Shown here: positions 9,107 through 16,986 of the stretch, piece after piece | Layout: each line of letters starts with the position of its first letter | How positions within the stretch are numbered: position 1 is the stretch's first letter | Source of the DNA: Methylovirgula sp. HY1 | Lineage (GTDB): Bacteria > Pseudomonadota > Alphaproteobacteria > Rhizobiales > Beijerinckiaceae | Direction: 5' to 3' | Assembly (NCBI RefSeq): GCF_019343105.1 | Contig: NZ_CP073764.1 | Coordinates: 496,001 to 560,000, forward strand | Length of the DNA: 64,000 bases | Notes under the pieces: model-generated | What the model saw: the letters and a program-made list of their open reading frames with translations, nothing else | What the model was told of the DNA's origin: nothing | The model's database searches: none | Position numbers and translations under genes: made by a program

Positions 9107-9319
9107 AAACGGCCTCGCATGCCGGAGCCGCGCCGAATTTCGGAGATGGTTTCGACGCAGTAAAGGAACGGGAGTGACTTATAGCGAAACGGTCGCGGCT
9201 CGTCACCTTTGCATGGCATTGGCGTCAAGGCGGCTCACAGCCTGCCCGCTTTCGGGTAATGCGGATTTTAATTTTCGTCCGAAGGCCAATCTGCTCTCGC
9301 AGCGATATTCGGTGCGCAA

Positions 9320-10756
9320 TCATATGCGTCGCGGCTTATCGGCGCGGCGTGGCGCCGTGATGGCGGCGACGAGAGCGGCAACGTCAGCACAGATTTCGCT
9401 GTGAATTTCGCCGTAGGGCTCGCCCCGCGTTTCGCCGCGATTTTCCGGGGCGATTTCTTCAGCTTCCTGCGGCGACGCGGGAATCATGGCGCGGCTGAAG
9501 CCGAGCTTGGCTGCTTCTTTCAGACGCGGCAGGCTGTGCGCGACGGGACGGATCGCGCCGGAAAGGCCGATTTCGCCGAAGAAAACGCTGCCTTGCGGCA
9601 GGCTTTGTCCGCTGAGCGAGGAGACGAGCGCCGCGGCTGCGGCGAGATCCGCCGCGGGTTCGCTCACCTTCAATCCGCCCGCGACATTGAGATAAATATC
9701 ATGCTGGCCGAGCCGTAGGCCGGCGCGCGCTTCGAGCACGGCGATGATCATCGCCAATCGGTTCTGATCGAATCCGACGGTGGCGCGGCGCGGCGTCGGC
9801 AGCGAGCTTTGAGCGGCGAGGGCTTGAATTTCGACGAGCAGCGGCCTCGTACCCTCGATACCGGCGAAGACAGCGGTTCCGGGCGCGGCAAGATCGCGAC
9901 CGGAGAGAAACAAGGCGGACGGATTGGCGACCTCGGCGAGGCCACGGCCGGTCATTTCGAAGAGGCCGATCTCGTCGGTCGGGCCGAAGCGATTTTTGAG
10001 GGCGCGGAGAATCCTGAAATCGCGGCCGCCTTCGCCTTCGAAGGAAATCACCGCATCGACCATATGCTCGACGACGCGTGGTCCGGCGATCTGACCGTCC
10101 TTGGTCACATGACCGACGAGAATGACGCTCGCGCCGGTCGTCTTCGCATAGCGGATGAGCACTTGGGCCGCGGCGCGCACTTGCGTTACCGTTCCGGGCA
10201 CCGCCTCGACCACTTGCGTCCACATGGTCTGAATCGAATCGATGATCAGCAGCGCCGGAGGTCGGCCCTCCTGCAAGGTTGCGATAATATCTTCGACCTT
10301 GGTCTCGGCGGCGAGTTCGATCGCGGTTTCGGCCAAGCCGAGGCGCTGCGCCCGCAAGCGCACCTGATCGACGGCTTCTTCGCCGGAAATATAGACGACC
10401 CGGTGCTTTTGCCGCGCCAGAGCGGCGCAGGCCTGAATGAGCACGGTCGATTTGCCGATGCCCGGCTCGCCGCCCAGCAGCAGCACGGAACCCGGCACGA
10501 AGCCGCCGCCCGTGACCCGATCGAATTCACCGATCCCGGTCTTGATGCGCGGCATCGGCGGCGTCTGGGTCGCGAGATCCGACAGCGCGAAGATGCGGCC
10601 CTTGCCGGCCCCCAGCGCTGCGCGCGCGCCGATCCCCGAGGCGAGATTTTCCTCGGCCAGGGAATTCCAGGCACCGCAGGCATCGCAGCGGCCTTGCCAG
10701 CGCGGTGCCACGGCGCCGCAGCTCTGGCAGATGAAGGAGGCCCGGGTTTTCGCCAT
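9320..10756 (-). CDS. radA: DNA repair protein RadA
   Basis: RadA (Sms) is a RecA-like ATPase that drives branch migration during recombinational repair. The 478-residue protein has an N-terminal C4 zinc finger (C10, C13, C24, C27), Walker A GGEPGIGKST at 95-104, Walker B LLIIDSIQTM around 169-178, and the RadA-specific KNRFG motif at 254-258. A Lon-protease-like C-terminal domain follows (QGSVFFGEIGLSGAIRP). All motifs are intact. The start MAKTRASFICQSCG matches the family. A long plus-strand frame across it is a shadow. Confidence 0.97.
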   Translation of the reverse strand: MAKTRASFICQSCGAVAPRWQGRCDACGAWNSLAEENLASGIGARAALGAGKGRIFALSDLATQTPPMPRIKTGIGEFDRVTGGGFVPGSVLLLGGEPGIGKSTVLIQACAALARQKHRVVYISGEEAVDQVRLRAQRLGLAETAIELAAETKVEDIIATLQEGRPPALLIIDSIQTMWTQVVEAVPGTVTQVRAAAQVLIRYAKTTGASVILVGHVTKDGQIAGPRVVEHMVDAVISFEGEGGRDFRILRALKNRFGPTDEIGLFEMTGRGLAEVANPSALFLSGRDLAAPGTAVFAGIEGTRPLLVEIQALAAQSSLPTPRRATVGFDQNRLAMIIAVLEARAGLRLGQHDIYLNVAGGLKVSEPAADLAAAAALVSSLSGQSLPQGSVFFGEIGLSGAIRPVAHSLPRLKEAAKLGFSRAMIPASPQEAEEIAPENRGETRGEPYGEIHSEICADVAALVAAITAPRRADKPRRI

Positions 10757-10925
10757 GTTTTTACGATGTTTTTGCCTGGGGCTCCGACGGTCGCCGAAAG
10801 CCCGAATCGCGCGCGTCCAAAAGAATGCGCGCGGATGTCAGCCATCTGGCCGGTATGGCGCAAGCAGTATTTGCGGCCGGCCGAACAGGTCGATCAAGAT
10901 CGCTACGGCTTCCTCGTAGCTGCGG

Positions 10926-11108
10926 CTACAGGCCGCCTATTCCCACCAGCGGCAGCACGCGTTGAAGGATCGCCCCAAGACAGATCAGCACCACCAGAAT
11001 TTTGAGAAGGTTCGCCAATCGACCATCGTTGACAAATCTATCGATGGCCCAAAAGCAAATTGCTCCAACAACCAAGATAATCAGAACGCCGATTAGGACT
11101 GAAAGCAT
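10926..11108 (-). CDS. small two-helix membrane protein
   Basis: This 60-residue frame begins MLSVLIGVLIILVVGAICFWAI and has a second hydrophobic stretch LLKILVVLICLGAILQRVLPLVGI, separated by a charged loop RFVNDGRLANL. This is the layout of small conserved inner-membrane proteins of unknown function. A ribosome site-like AAAGGGGATTGCC precedes the ATG. It sits upstream of radA on the same strand. No function is assignable. Confidence 0.6.
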   Translation of the reverse strand: MLSVLIGVLIILVVGAICFWAIDRFVNDGRLANLLKILVVLICLGAILQRVLPLVGIGGL

Positions 11109-11635
11109 GGCAATCCCCTTTGACGAGCCTAAGCCCGCTAAAATCTGAAACTTGGAGCAGGTCGTTTTGACACATCGGATATAGGCAATATCTCACCCGA
11201 CATCGCGCGGATGGCTGCCAGTTTCAGGTCAATACTGGGTCGGTTTGGCTTGTCGGACAAGCCCGGATGCCGACACTCCTTATCAAGGCGCTTATGTCGA
11301 AGGGGGCGGACCCGGCCCCACACGCCGTCCATAGCTCCGGCGAGATTTTCCTCCGCCTTTGCGGCCTGATCGCCGCGCCTCGTGCCCATTTTGGAGCTGA
11401 TGCGGCTTTTGCATGTCGTGTCGGGTGATGCCTTGGGGACGCTCCCGTTTCCGGCAGTCGGCAGTGGGCAGCACGGTAAAACTATAGGTCGTGGCCAGGG
11501 TCCGAAGCCGATGGTTCAGTCATTCCCTGCGGGGCAACAAACGCGCTCGTTATCGTTTATAGAAGAGACCGGCGGTTTACGGTTCGATCGACGGTATAAA
11601 CAATCGAGCCCAGCAATCGAGAGGAGCTTTGTTCA
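11109..11635. other. gene-poor stretch upstream of the TIR-like gene
   Basis: No convincing gene is seen. A minus-strand frame at 11138-11389 lacks any family feature. A fragment of the mosaic repeat (TTTTGACACATCGGATATAG, near 11165) matches the copy at 36219. The last 100 bases are AT-richer and probably carry the promoter of the gene at 11636, but no clear -35/-10 pair can be fixed. Confidence 0.4.
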
Positions 11636-12070
11636 ATGGCAAAGATACGTGTATTTGTTATCTTCAAGAACGATGATTTGCATTACATGGATACGCTTCT
11701 CGCTTGGGATGAAAATCAGGAATATGACTTTGTATTTGAAAAAGCGATACCTAAAACCGCGTTTCACAGCGCGGATGGAAAGCTGGTCAAGGCCGAACTG
11801 ACCGAGAAGATCAAGGCCGGCAGCCATCTCCTCTGCATTATCGGCAAGGATACGGCCAACAACGACTGGATCAATTGGCAGGTTCAGACCGCGTCGGTCA
11901 CTGGCCGGAAGGTGATCGCGGTGCGGATCGAGACGCATTACAAGAGCCCGCCGGCGCTTCTGAACTTCGGCGCGACCTGGGCGAAGGCCTTCACCTTCGA
12001 TGCGATCAAGCAAGCGATCGCGGCGGGCGAATCCTCCAGCATTCCGATCGCCGCCGCACCGATTGCGTGA
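11636..12070 (+). CDS. TIR-like domain protein (ThsB/DUF1863 type), orphan
   Basis: The 144-residue protein is a single alpha/beta domain. Features recalled for the MTH538/ThsB TIR-like family are visible: an opening beta strand IRVFVIFKNDD (4-14), YMDTLLAWDENQEYDFVFE (17-35), the second strand HLLCIIGKDT (64-73), DWINWQVQTA (77-86), and VIAVRIE (93-99). ThsB proteins sense phage and make a signal nucleotide from NAD. Relatives usually read W-x-x-[YF]-E-I at the strand after the second loop; here it is W78-I-N-W-Q82-V, so the expected Glu appears replaced by Gln. No ThsA, SLOG, SIR2 or transposase gene is adjacent; convergent hemB begins 26 bases on. GAGAGGAG lies 10-18 bases upstream of the ATG. 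Function in defence is inference. Confidence 0.7.
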   Translation: MAKIRVFVIFKNDDLHYMDTLLAWDENQEYDFVFEKAIPKTAFHSADGKLVKAELTEKIKAGSHLLCIIGKDTANNDWINWQVQTASVTGRKVIAVRIETHYKSPPALLNFGATWAKAFTFDAIKQAIAAGESSSIPIAAAPIA

Positions 12071-12095
12071 GGATCTCTCATACGAGCTCTCGGCC

Positions 12096-13139
12096 TCAGC
12101 GCATGTCCTTCAGCTTTTTCGCTACGCGCGGCGCGAAATAGGTGAGCACGCCATCGGCGCCGGCACGCTTGAAGGCGGTGAGGCTTTCGAGCATGGCGCG
12201 CTCTTCATCGAGCCAGCCATTGCCGGAAGCCGCCATGATCATCGCGTATTCGCCGGAGACCTGATAGGCGAAGGTCGGCAGCGCGAAGGTTTCTTTCACG
12301 CGGCAGAGGATGTCGAGATAGGGCATGCCCGGCTTCACGATCAGCATATCGGCCCCTTGCTCTATATCGAGGGCGACTTCGCGCAGCGCTTCGTCGGAAT
12401 TGGCCGGGTCCATCTGATAGGTACGCTTGCCGCCGGTCAGCACGGCCTGGGTGCCGATCGCATCGCGAAAAGGTCCGTAGAAAGCTGACGCATATTTTGC
12501 CGCATAGGCCATGATCTGCACAGTCTCGAAATTTTCGCCGTCGAGCCCGGTGCGGATCGCACCGATGCGGCCGTCCATCATGTCGGACGGCGCGATAATA
12601 TCGGCACCGGCGCGCGCCTGATTGAGCGCCTGGGCGACGAGCACGGCCACGGTCTCGTCATTGACGATCTCGTCGCCGCGCAAGATCCCGTCATGGCCAT
12701 GGCTCGTATAGGGATCGAGCGCGACATCGGTGATGAGGCCGATGTCCGGCACTTCGCGCTTGATGGCACGTAAGGCGCGGCAGACGAGATTGGCCTCGTT
12801 GAGCGCCTCGCTGCCGCGCGGATCGCGCTGCGCCGGATCGGTGTTGGGAAATAATGCAAGCGCCGGAATGGCGAGTTCGGCGGCGAGCACGGCAGCCTTG
12901 ACCGCTTCGTCCACCGAAAGCCTGTCGACCCCCGGCATGGACGCGATCGGCACGCGTTGACGTTCGCCTTCGACGAGAAAGATCGGCCAGATGAGATCAT
13001 CGGCCGTCAGGACGTTTTCGCGAACGAGGCGGCGGGCCCATTCGGCTTTGCGGTTGCGACGTGGCCGTTGTGCCAAATCGAGCTTGGTCGTGGGGGCGCT
13101 CGTTTCCAAAGGGCTGATTTTCGACGGCAGATGGACCAT
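12096..13139 (-). CDS. hemB: delta-aminolevulinic acid dehydratase (porphobilinogen synthase), Mg type
   Basis: HemB condenses two 5-aminolevulinates to porphobilinogen for tetrapyrroles. The 347-residue TIM-barrel protein has catalytic lysines K215 (AYAAKYASAFYGPFR) and K269 (VKPGMPYLD). The metal loop reads DVALDPYTSHGHDG (138-151): Ala/Asp replace the three Cys of zinc enzymes, marking the Mg/K-dependent class common in rhizobia and photosynthetic bacteria. SDMMDGRIGAIR (185-196) is the conserved substrate segment. The start MVHLPSKISP is the first ATG of the frame and about 20-25 residues longer than many homologues. It is divergent from the next gene. Confidence 0.96.
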   Translation of the reverse strand: MVHLPSKISPLETSAPTTKLDLAQRPRRNRKAEWARRLVRENVLTADDLIWPIFLVEGERQRVPIASMPGVDRLSVDEAVKAAVLAAELAIPALALFPNTDPAQRDPRGSEALNEANLVCRALRAIKREVPDIGLITDVALDPYTSHGHDGILRGDEIVNDETVAVLVAQALNQARAGADIIAPSDMMDGRIGAIRTGLDGENFETVQIMAYAAKYASAFYGPFRDAIGTQAVLTGGKRTYQMDPANSDEALREVALDIEQGADMLIVKPGMPYLDILCRVKETFALPTFAYQVSGEYAMIMAASGNGWLDEERAMLESLTAFKRAGADGVLTYFAPRVAKKLKDMR

Positions 13140-13380
13140 GAGAACTCTCGATTGGACAAGCGGATGGTGCGCCGGATCTTGACCTGAGGCGAGGGTGGGG
13201 ACAAGCCTGCGCTGGTCGGTGTGATATGGAGATGCGCGCCTTCACCTTTTATAGGCGCTGCCCGCTTAAATTGGTACGGCGAAGCTCATTTTGACCCTCC
13301 GCGTCAAGACTGCGATTGGACTGAGTGACCGATTGACGGCATGGGCTTTGCTCCCCTAAGTGCCAGCTTCGGGAGTTTTG

Positions 13381-14448
13381 ATGAGCACTCAACATATTAT
13401 TTGCGAGAAAATCGGCTGTTGCGGTGTCATCACACTCGACCGGCCGCAGGCCCTCAATGCTCTGACCCTTGAGATGGTCACCGGTTTGGCCGCCGCGCTC
13501 GACTCCTATGCGGCGGATCGCGAGATCGCGTCCGTCGTCATCAGAAGTAATAATCCGCGCGCCTTTTGCGCCGGTGGCGACATCAAGCAGCTTTATGAGC
13601 TCGGCCGCGCCGGCAAACAAGCCGATCAAATGGCCTTCTTCCGTGCCGAATATCGGCTGTGCCGGCAGATCAGCCTGTTCCCGAAACCTTATGTGGCTTT
13701 GGTCGATGGCATTGCCATGGGTGGCGGCGCCGGCATCAGCCTGCATGGCACGCATCGTGTCGCCGGTGAGGCGCTGGCTTTCGCCATGCCGGAAGTCGGG
13801 ATCGGCTTTTTTCCGGATGTCGGCGGCACTTATTTTCTGCCGCGGTTGCCGGGACGTTTCGGCACCTATGTCGCCTTGACGGGTTCGCCGATCGGACTCG
13901 CCGATGCTTTGGGCCTCGGGTTGATGACCGCGCATGTGCCCGCCGCGCGTTTCGATGCCCTGGTCGCGCGCTTTTCCAAAGGCGAAAATGTGGATGCCGC
14001 CATAGCCGCCGAGTCGGCGGCGGCGCCTGCCTCGCCCTTGCTGCAGCAGCGCCATTTCGTCGATGGTTGTTTCGGGGCGCCGAGCGTCGCTGCCATTCTC
14101 GAAGAGATCGACGAGGCGAGCTATGCCGGCTCGGCTTTCGGCATGGCAACTTTCGAGACGATCCAGTCGCGTTCACCCACCAGCCTCGCGATCGCGCTGC
14201 GGCAGCTGCAACTCGGCCCGACGCTCGATCTCGACGCGGCGCTGCGTCTCGAATATCGCATCGCCGACCGGGTCACGCGCGGCCATGATTATGCCGAGGG
14301 CGTCCGCGCCGTCCTGATTGACAAAGACCGCAAGCCGAATTGGGATCCGGCCGACATAGAGAAGATAAAGCCCGCCGAGATCGAAGCCTATTTCGTGCCG
14401 CTGGCGGAAGGTGAATTGGAATTTTCGACCTTGGCGGGGACTGCATGA
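13381..14448 (+). CDS. enoyl-CoA hydratase/isomerase family protein, 3-hydroxyisobutyryl-CoA hydrolase-like
   Basis: This is a 355-residue crotonase-fold protein. FCAGGDIKQLYE (about 61-72) and GIAMGGGAGIS (about 111-121) form the oxyanion hole. FAMPEVGIGFFPDVGGTYFLPRLPG follows, and the extended C-terminal domain plus overall length match HIBYL-CoA hydrolases (valine catabolism) rather than the 260-residue hydratases. Start ATG 13381 has GGGAG five bases upstream; the open frame extends to 13360 without an alternative site. The ATGA overlap with the next gene suggests translational coupling. Confidence 0.85.
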   Translation: MSTQHIICEKIGCCGVITLDRPQALNALTLEMVTGLAAALDSYAADREIASVVIRSNNPRAFCAGGDIKQLYELGRAGKQADQMAFFRAEYRLCRQISLFPKPYVALVDGIAMGGGAGISLHGTHRVAGEALAFAMPEVGIGFFPDVGGTYFLPRLPGRFGTYVALTGSPIGLADALGLGLMTAHVPAARFDALVARFSKGENVDAAIAAESAAAPASPLLQQRHFVDGCFGAPSVAAILEEIDEASYAGSAFGMATFETIQSRSPTSLAIALRQLQLGPTLDLDAALRLEYRIADRVTRGHDYAEGVRAVLIDKDRKPNWDPADIEKIKPAEIEAYFVPLAEGELEFSTLAGTA

Positions 14449-14903
14449 ATCTTTTGCGGCGGAGCGAGGGCAGGGAAATGAGCTTCGTTCGCGACGCAGC
14501 CATCAGGCTCGGCGAGGCGCCGCGCGAGGCGGGCGCGCGGCCGACGCGATGGGGCTTGATCCTTGTTGTCTTCATGCGGCTGATGGCCGGGCTATGGCTC
14601 TGTCAGGGTTTGGTCGAATGGGCATCCATCGTGTTGCCGCAGGAAACGATGCTCAAGTCCATGCCGGGCGCGGCGGCGGCCGCGGTGATCTTCTTTGCCA
14701 TTGCCGATCCTGTCGCCGCAGTCGGGCTATGGCTCGCCACGCCTTGGGGCGGGGCGCTTTGGTTATTCGCCGCGACCTCGCAAATATTCGTGGCGACGAC
14801 GGTGAAGGATTCCTTTGCTTCCGCTTGGGTCGCCGTCGACGTCTTTCTGGTTGTGATCTATTTCGTCTTGACCTTTAAAGCCAGTCAGGCACGCGACGGG
14901 TAG
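14445..14903 (+). CDS. DUF6163-like four-helix membrane protein
   Basis: This 152-residue protein has hydrophobic segments at about 41-62, 79-98, 102-118 and 127-145. The arrangement (LILVVFMRLMAGLWLCQG, then DPVAAVGLWLATPWGGALWL) resembles the small Hyphomicrobiales membrane family I know as DUF6163. Its start overlaps the stop of the crotonase gene by four bases (ATGA), so the two are likely co-transcribed. Function is unknown. An internal ATG at 14478 is an alternative start. Confidence 0.65.
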   Translation: MNLLRRSEGREMSFVRDAAIRLGEAPREAGARPTRWGLILVVFMRLMAGLWLCQGLVEWASIVLPQETMLKSMPGAAAAAVIFFAIADPVAAVGLWLATPWGGALWLFAATSQIFVATTVKDSFASAWVAVDVFLVVIYFVLTFKASQARDG

Positions 14904-14921
14904 GCCGCGCAAGAACAGACT

Positions 14922-15440
14922 CTAGAATCTGAAATTCACGCCGCCTTCGATGGAGCTGCCGGTCTCGGGCGGGGTTTCATTGGTGTTGCGTTTGATCTCG
15001 CTGAGCGCCGGGATGGTCGATGTCTCGGTGTTGTAATGGGGATCGTCGGCGGCCGACCATTGCAGGCCGAAATCGAGCCCGCTGTCCTTGTTTTCGGTGG
15101 GCGCCGAGACTTTCTCGTGCGGCAGTTGCGGCGGCGGCGAAGCACTCGCGGGCAGGCTGAGCTCCGAGGCGGCAAGGCCGCTCGTCGACACTGGCGGCTC
15201 GCGCGTAATCTTATGTGCCATCTTATGCGAGACGTGTCTGCGCGCCCTGTGTTTGCCAGCCGATCGGGGGGTGGATTTCTGCGCTGGCGCTCGCGCCTTG
15301 TCAGGATGAAGCAGTGACGCGTTGCCACCGTAAGGATTGCTGAAGGCCGGCAGCGCCGATTGGCCGTGAACGATCGTGGCCGAAAGAGACAAGGCCACGC
15401 AATTGAATGCGATAAGCATCATCGTTCGGTGTGCACGCAT
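14922..15440 (-). CDS. exported protein of unknown function
   Basis: From ATG 15440 the 172-residue product starts MRAHRTMMLIAFNCVALSLSATIVHGQ, a signal peptide with likely cleavage after VHG or nearby. The mature protein is Pro/Ser/Lys/His-rich with low complexity, then an acidic stretch with DSGLDFGLQWSAADDPHYNTETST, and ends GGVNFRF. A terminal aromatic residue and GVNFRF-like end are seen in some outer-membrane proteins, but length is too small for a porin. The frame continues to 15521, but the signal peptide favours the shorter start. Convergent with the gene before it. Confidence 0.5.
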   Translation of the reverse strand: MRAHRTMMLIAFNCVALSLSATIVHGQSALPAFSNPYGGNASLLHPDKARAPAQKSTPRSAGKHRARRHVSHKMAHKITREPPVSTSGLAASELSLPASASPPPQLPHEKVSAPTENKDSGLDFGLQWSAADDPHYNTETSTIPALSEIKRNTNETPPETGSSIEGGVNFRF

Positions 15441-15902
15441 GAAACGATCCCCAAGGCCAATTCGAGAATGGCTGCATGGGAAAACACATAGTGCCAAGCT
15501 TCTCCATCGTCCAATCAACAAAGCTTCAGTTGCTTCGGGTCATGGGCCGGACCTCGCGGTTGGCGCGCGGGCGGCTGGGATAGCGAGATCCGCAGCCGCT
15601 TGCAGCCTCTTGGAGTCTCTTGCAGCCTCTTGGAGTTTTCGTGAGTCTTTCGGGCCCGGTCGGGACCCTCGCCGCGGAGGCCGTCGCGATATCGTAAACA
15701 CAATCGTAAGTTAATAAACTAAAATCTTAAGAGTTATTCATCGTAAAAATCGTCTTTATTTCAGTATTGATTTACTCAAATAACTAAACCTATGATTCAT
15801 GTTGTTACTTAAACTCGTCTTCATTCGCGTTGCTTATAGATCGCGTTGTCAGCGGGCCCCAGGCATAAGGGAGGCTCGTCGAGAAGAATGAAGGGATGGG
15901 TC
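15441..15902. other. AT-rich regulatory region upstream of ldtR
   Basis: No gene is supported. 15700-15800 is strikingly AT-rich compared with its surroundings (runs such as AATAAACTAAAATCTTAAGAG) and is the probable ldtR promoter/operator region. A 20-bp tandem duplication sits upstream at 15599-15638. Specific -10/-35 elements or LdtR sites cannot be fixed by eye. Confidence 0.45.
15599..15638. repeat. 20-bp direct tandem duplication
   Basis: CTTGCAGCCTCTTGGAGTCT is followed immediately by a second copy differing only near its 3' end (15619-15638). A degenerate third version (CTTT after GTGAGT) may follow. It lies in the gap between the exported protein gene and ldtR. Confidence 0.7.
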
Positions 15903-16418
15903 ATGAGCAGCAGCGTTCTCAAGTCGGAGTCTGCGCAGGGGCGGACCGTGCGGGCCAGTGATGTCCGTCCTGCCTATATCGAAGCTTTAACCTTGGTCGA
16001 ACGGCTGCATCGTCGTTTGCTCGATGTGATCAAAGATGAATTCGATCGGCGCGGCCGCAGCGATGTAAATTCGGTGCAGGCGTTGCTTCTTTATAATATC
16101 GGCGACAAGGAACTCACGGCCGGAGAATTGCGCACACGCGGCTATTATCTCGGCTCGAACGTCTCCTATAATGTGAAGAAACTCGTCGAGATGGGTTATC
16201 TTCATCATGCGCGCTCGCGGCTCGACCGCCGTTCGGTTCGCATCAGCCTCACGCCCAAGGGTAAGGAAGTGCATGAGATCGTCACCACGCTTTACGACAA
16301 GCATGTCTTGACGATCGAGCAGATCGGCGGGATCTCCGAAGAAGAGTTCGGCAAATTGAATCAGTCGCTGCATCGGCTCGAACGCTTCTGGACCGATCAG
16401 ATTCGTTTTCGTTTGTGA
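15903..16418 (+). CDS. ldtR: MarR-family transcriptional regulator LdtR
   Basis: This 171-residue winged-helix regulator matches the LdtR family known from Liberibacter and Sinorhizobium, which controls an L,D-transpeptidase gene and osmotic-stress tolerance. The wHTH spans about residues 45-125: LTAGELRTRGYYLGSNVSYNVKKLVEMGYL is the recognition region and RSRLDRRSVRISLTPKG the wing. Start ATG 15903 (MSSSVLKSE) has AAGGGA six bases upstream; ATG 15888 is an alternative. The L,D-transpeptidase gene lies directly downstream on the same strand, as in other Hyphomicrobiales. Confidence 0.9.
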   Translation: MSSSVLKSESAQGRTVRASDVRPAYIEALTLVERLHRRLLDVIKDEFDRRGRSDVNSVQALLLYNIGDKELTAGELRTRGYYLGSNVSYNVKKLVEMGYLHHARSRLDRRSVRISLTPKGKEVHEIVTTLYDKHVLTIEQIGGISEEEFGKLNQSLHRLERFWTDQIRFRL

Positions 16419-16427
16419 AGGGCGCCC

Positions 16428-16522
16428 GCATGATCTCGAAAAGTCGCAGAGTTTTCGGATGAGATCATGCGCCGAGAACGCATGATCCCGAAAAGGTGCA
16501 AAGCTTTCGGGTGGGCTCGTGC
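16428..16522. repeat. two tandem palindromic units (GCATGATC...GATCATGC type) after ldtR
   Basis: Unit 1 (16428-16470) runs GCATGATCTCGAAAAGTC ... GTTTTCGGATGAGATCATGC; unit 2 (16480-16522) is a degenerate copy starting GCATGATCCCGAAAAGG. Each can fold into a long hairpin with a CGAAAA/TTTTCG inner stem. The design matches the units behind prfB (50809-50973) and module A at 33064-33112. The rest of 16419-16986 holds no convincing gene. Confidence 0.75.
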
Positions 16523-16986
16523 GGGGGAAGGCGTATCGATAAATTGGTTCGGCTGATCGCCCGATCTGGACATGAGCGAGCGTTCACGTCCAATTTCGCT
16601 GGTGGCGAAAATCATCCTCCTGTCGGTCGCGATCGAGCGCTGCAATAGGCTCCAAGAAGGCCTGCCGTCGGCAACCGTGACGTAAAAACAACGAGGCGGT
16701 AATATTTCGGCCGAGGCTGGCGTTCAACGCGCTTGATCCATCGCGCGTGCCGAAGCGCCACAAAATTGCCGCCCATTTGGTCCTTGTTTACCAAGCAAAT
16801 GATAGTTTGATTTGTGGCAGGGACAGGGCTCCGGTTCAGAGCCGCCGCGCCAGCGCAGATGACTTGCTCAGGGTCGGCTTCATGGGGCCACCTCCGAACC
16901 GCCGTCATTCCGGTGCGATATATACGCAAGGGTGGGGTGCTTCCAAGAATCATTGGAGCGAGTCGGACGAGGGTTTGGACAGTTTG

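Noticed and set aside
9809-11005. 398-codon plus-strand frame
   Set aside because: Antisense to radA, whose zinc finger, Walker A and KNRFG motifs are clear; the opposite frame has no recognisable features.
11138-11389. 83-codon minus-strand frame
   Set aside because: Basic composition, no ribosome site, overlaps a mosaic repeat fragment.
13249-14055. 268-codon minus-strand frame
   Set aside because: Antisense to the crotonase gene with its intact oxyanion-hole motifs.
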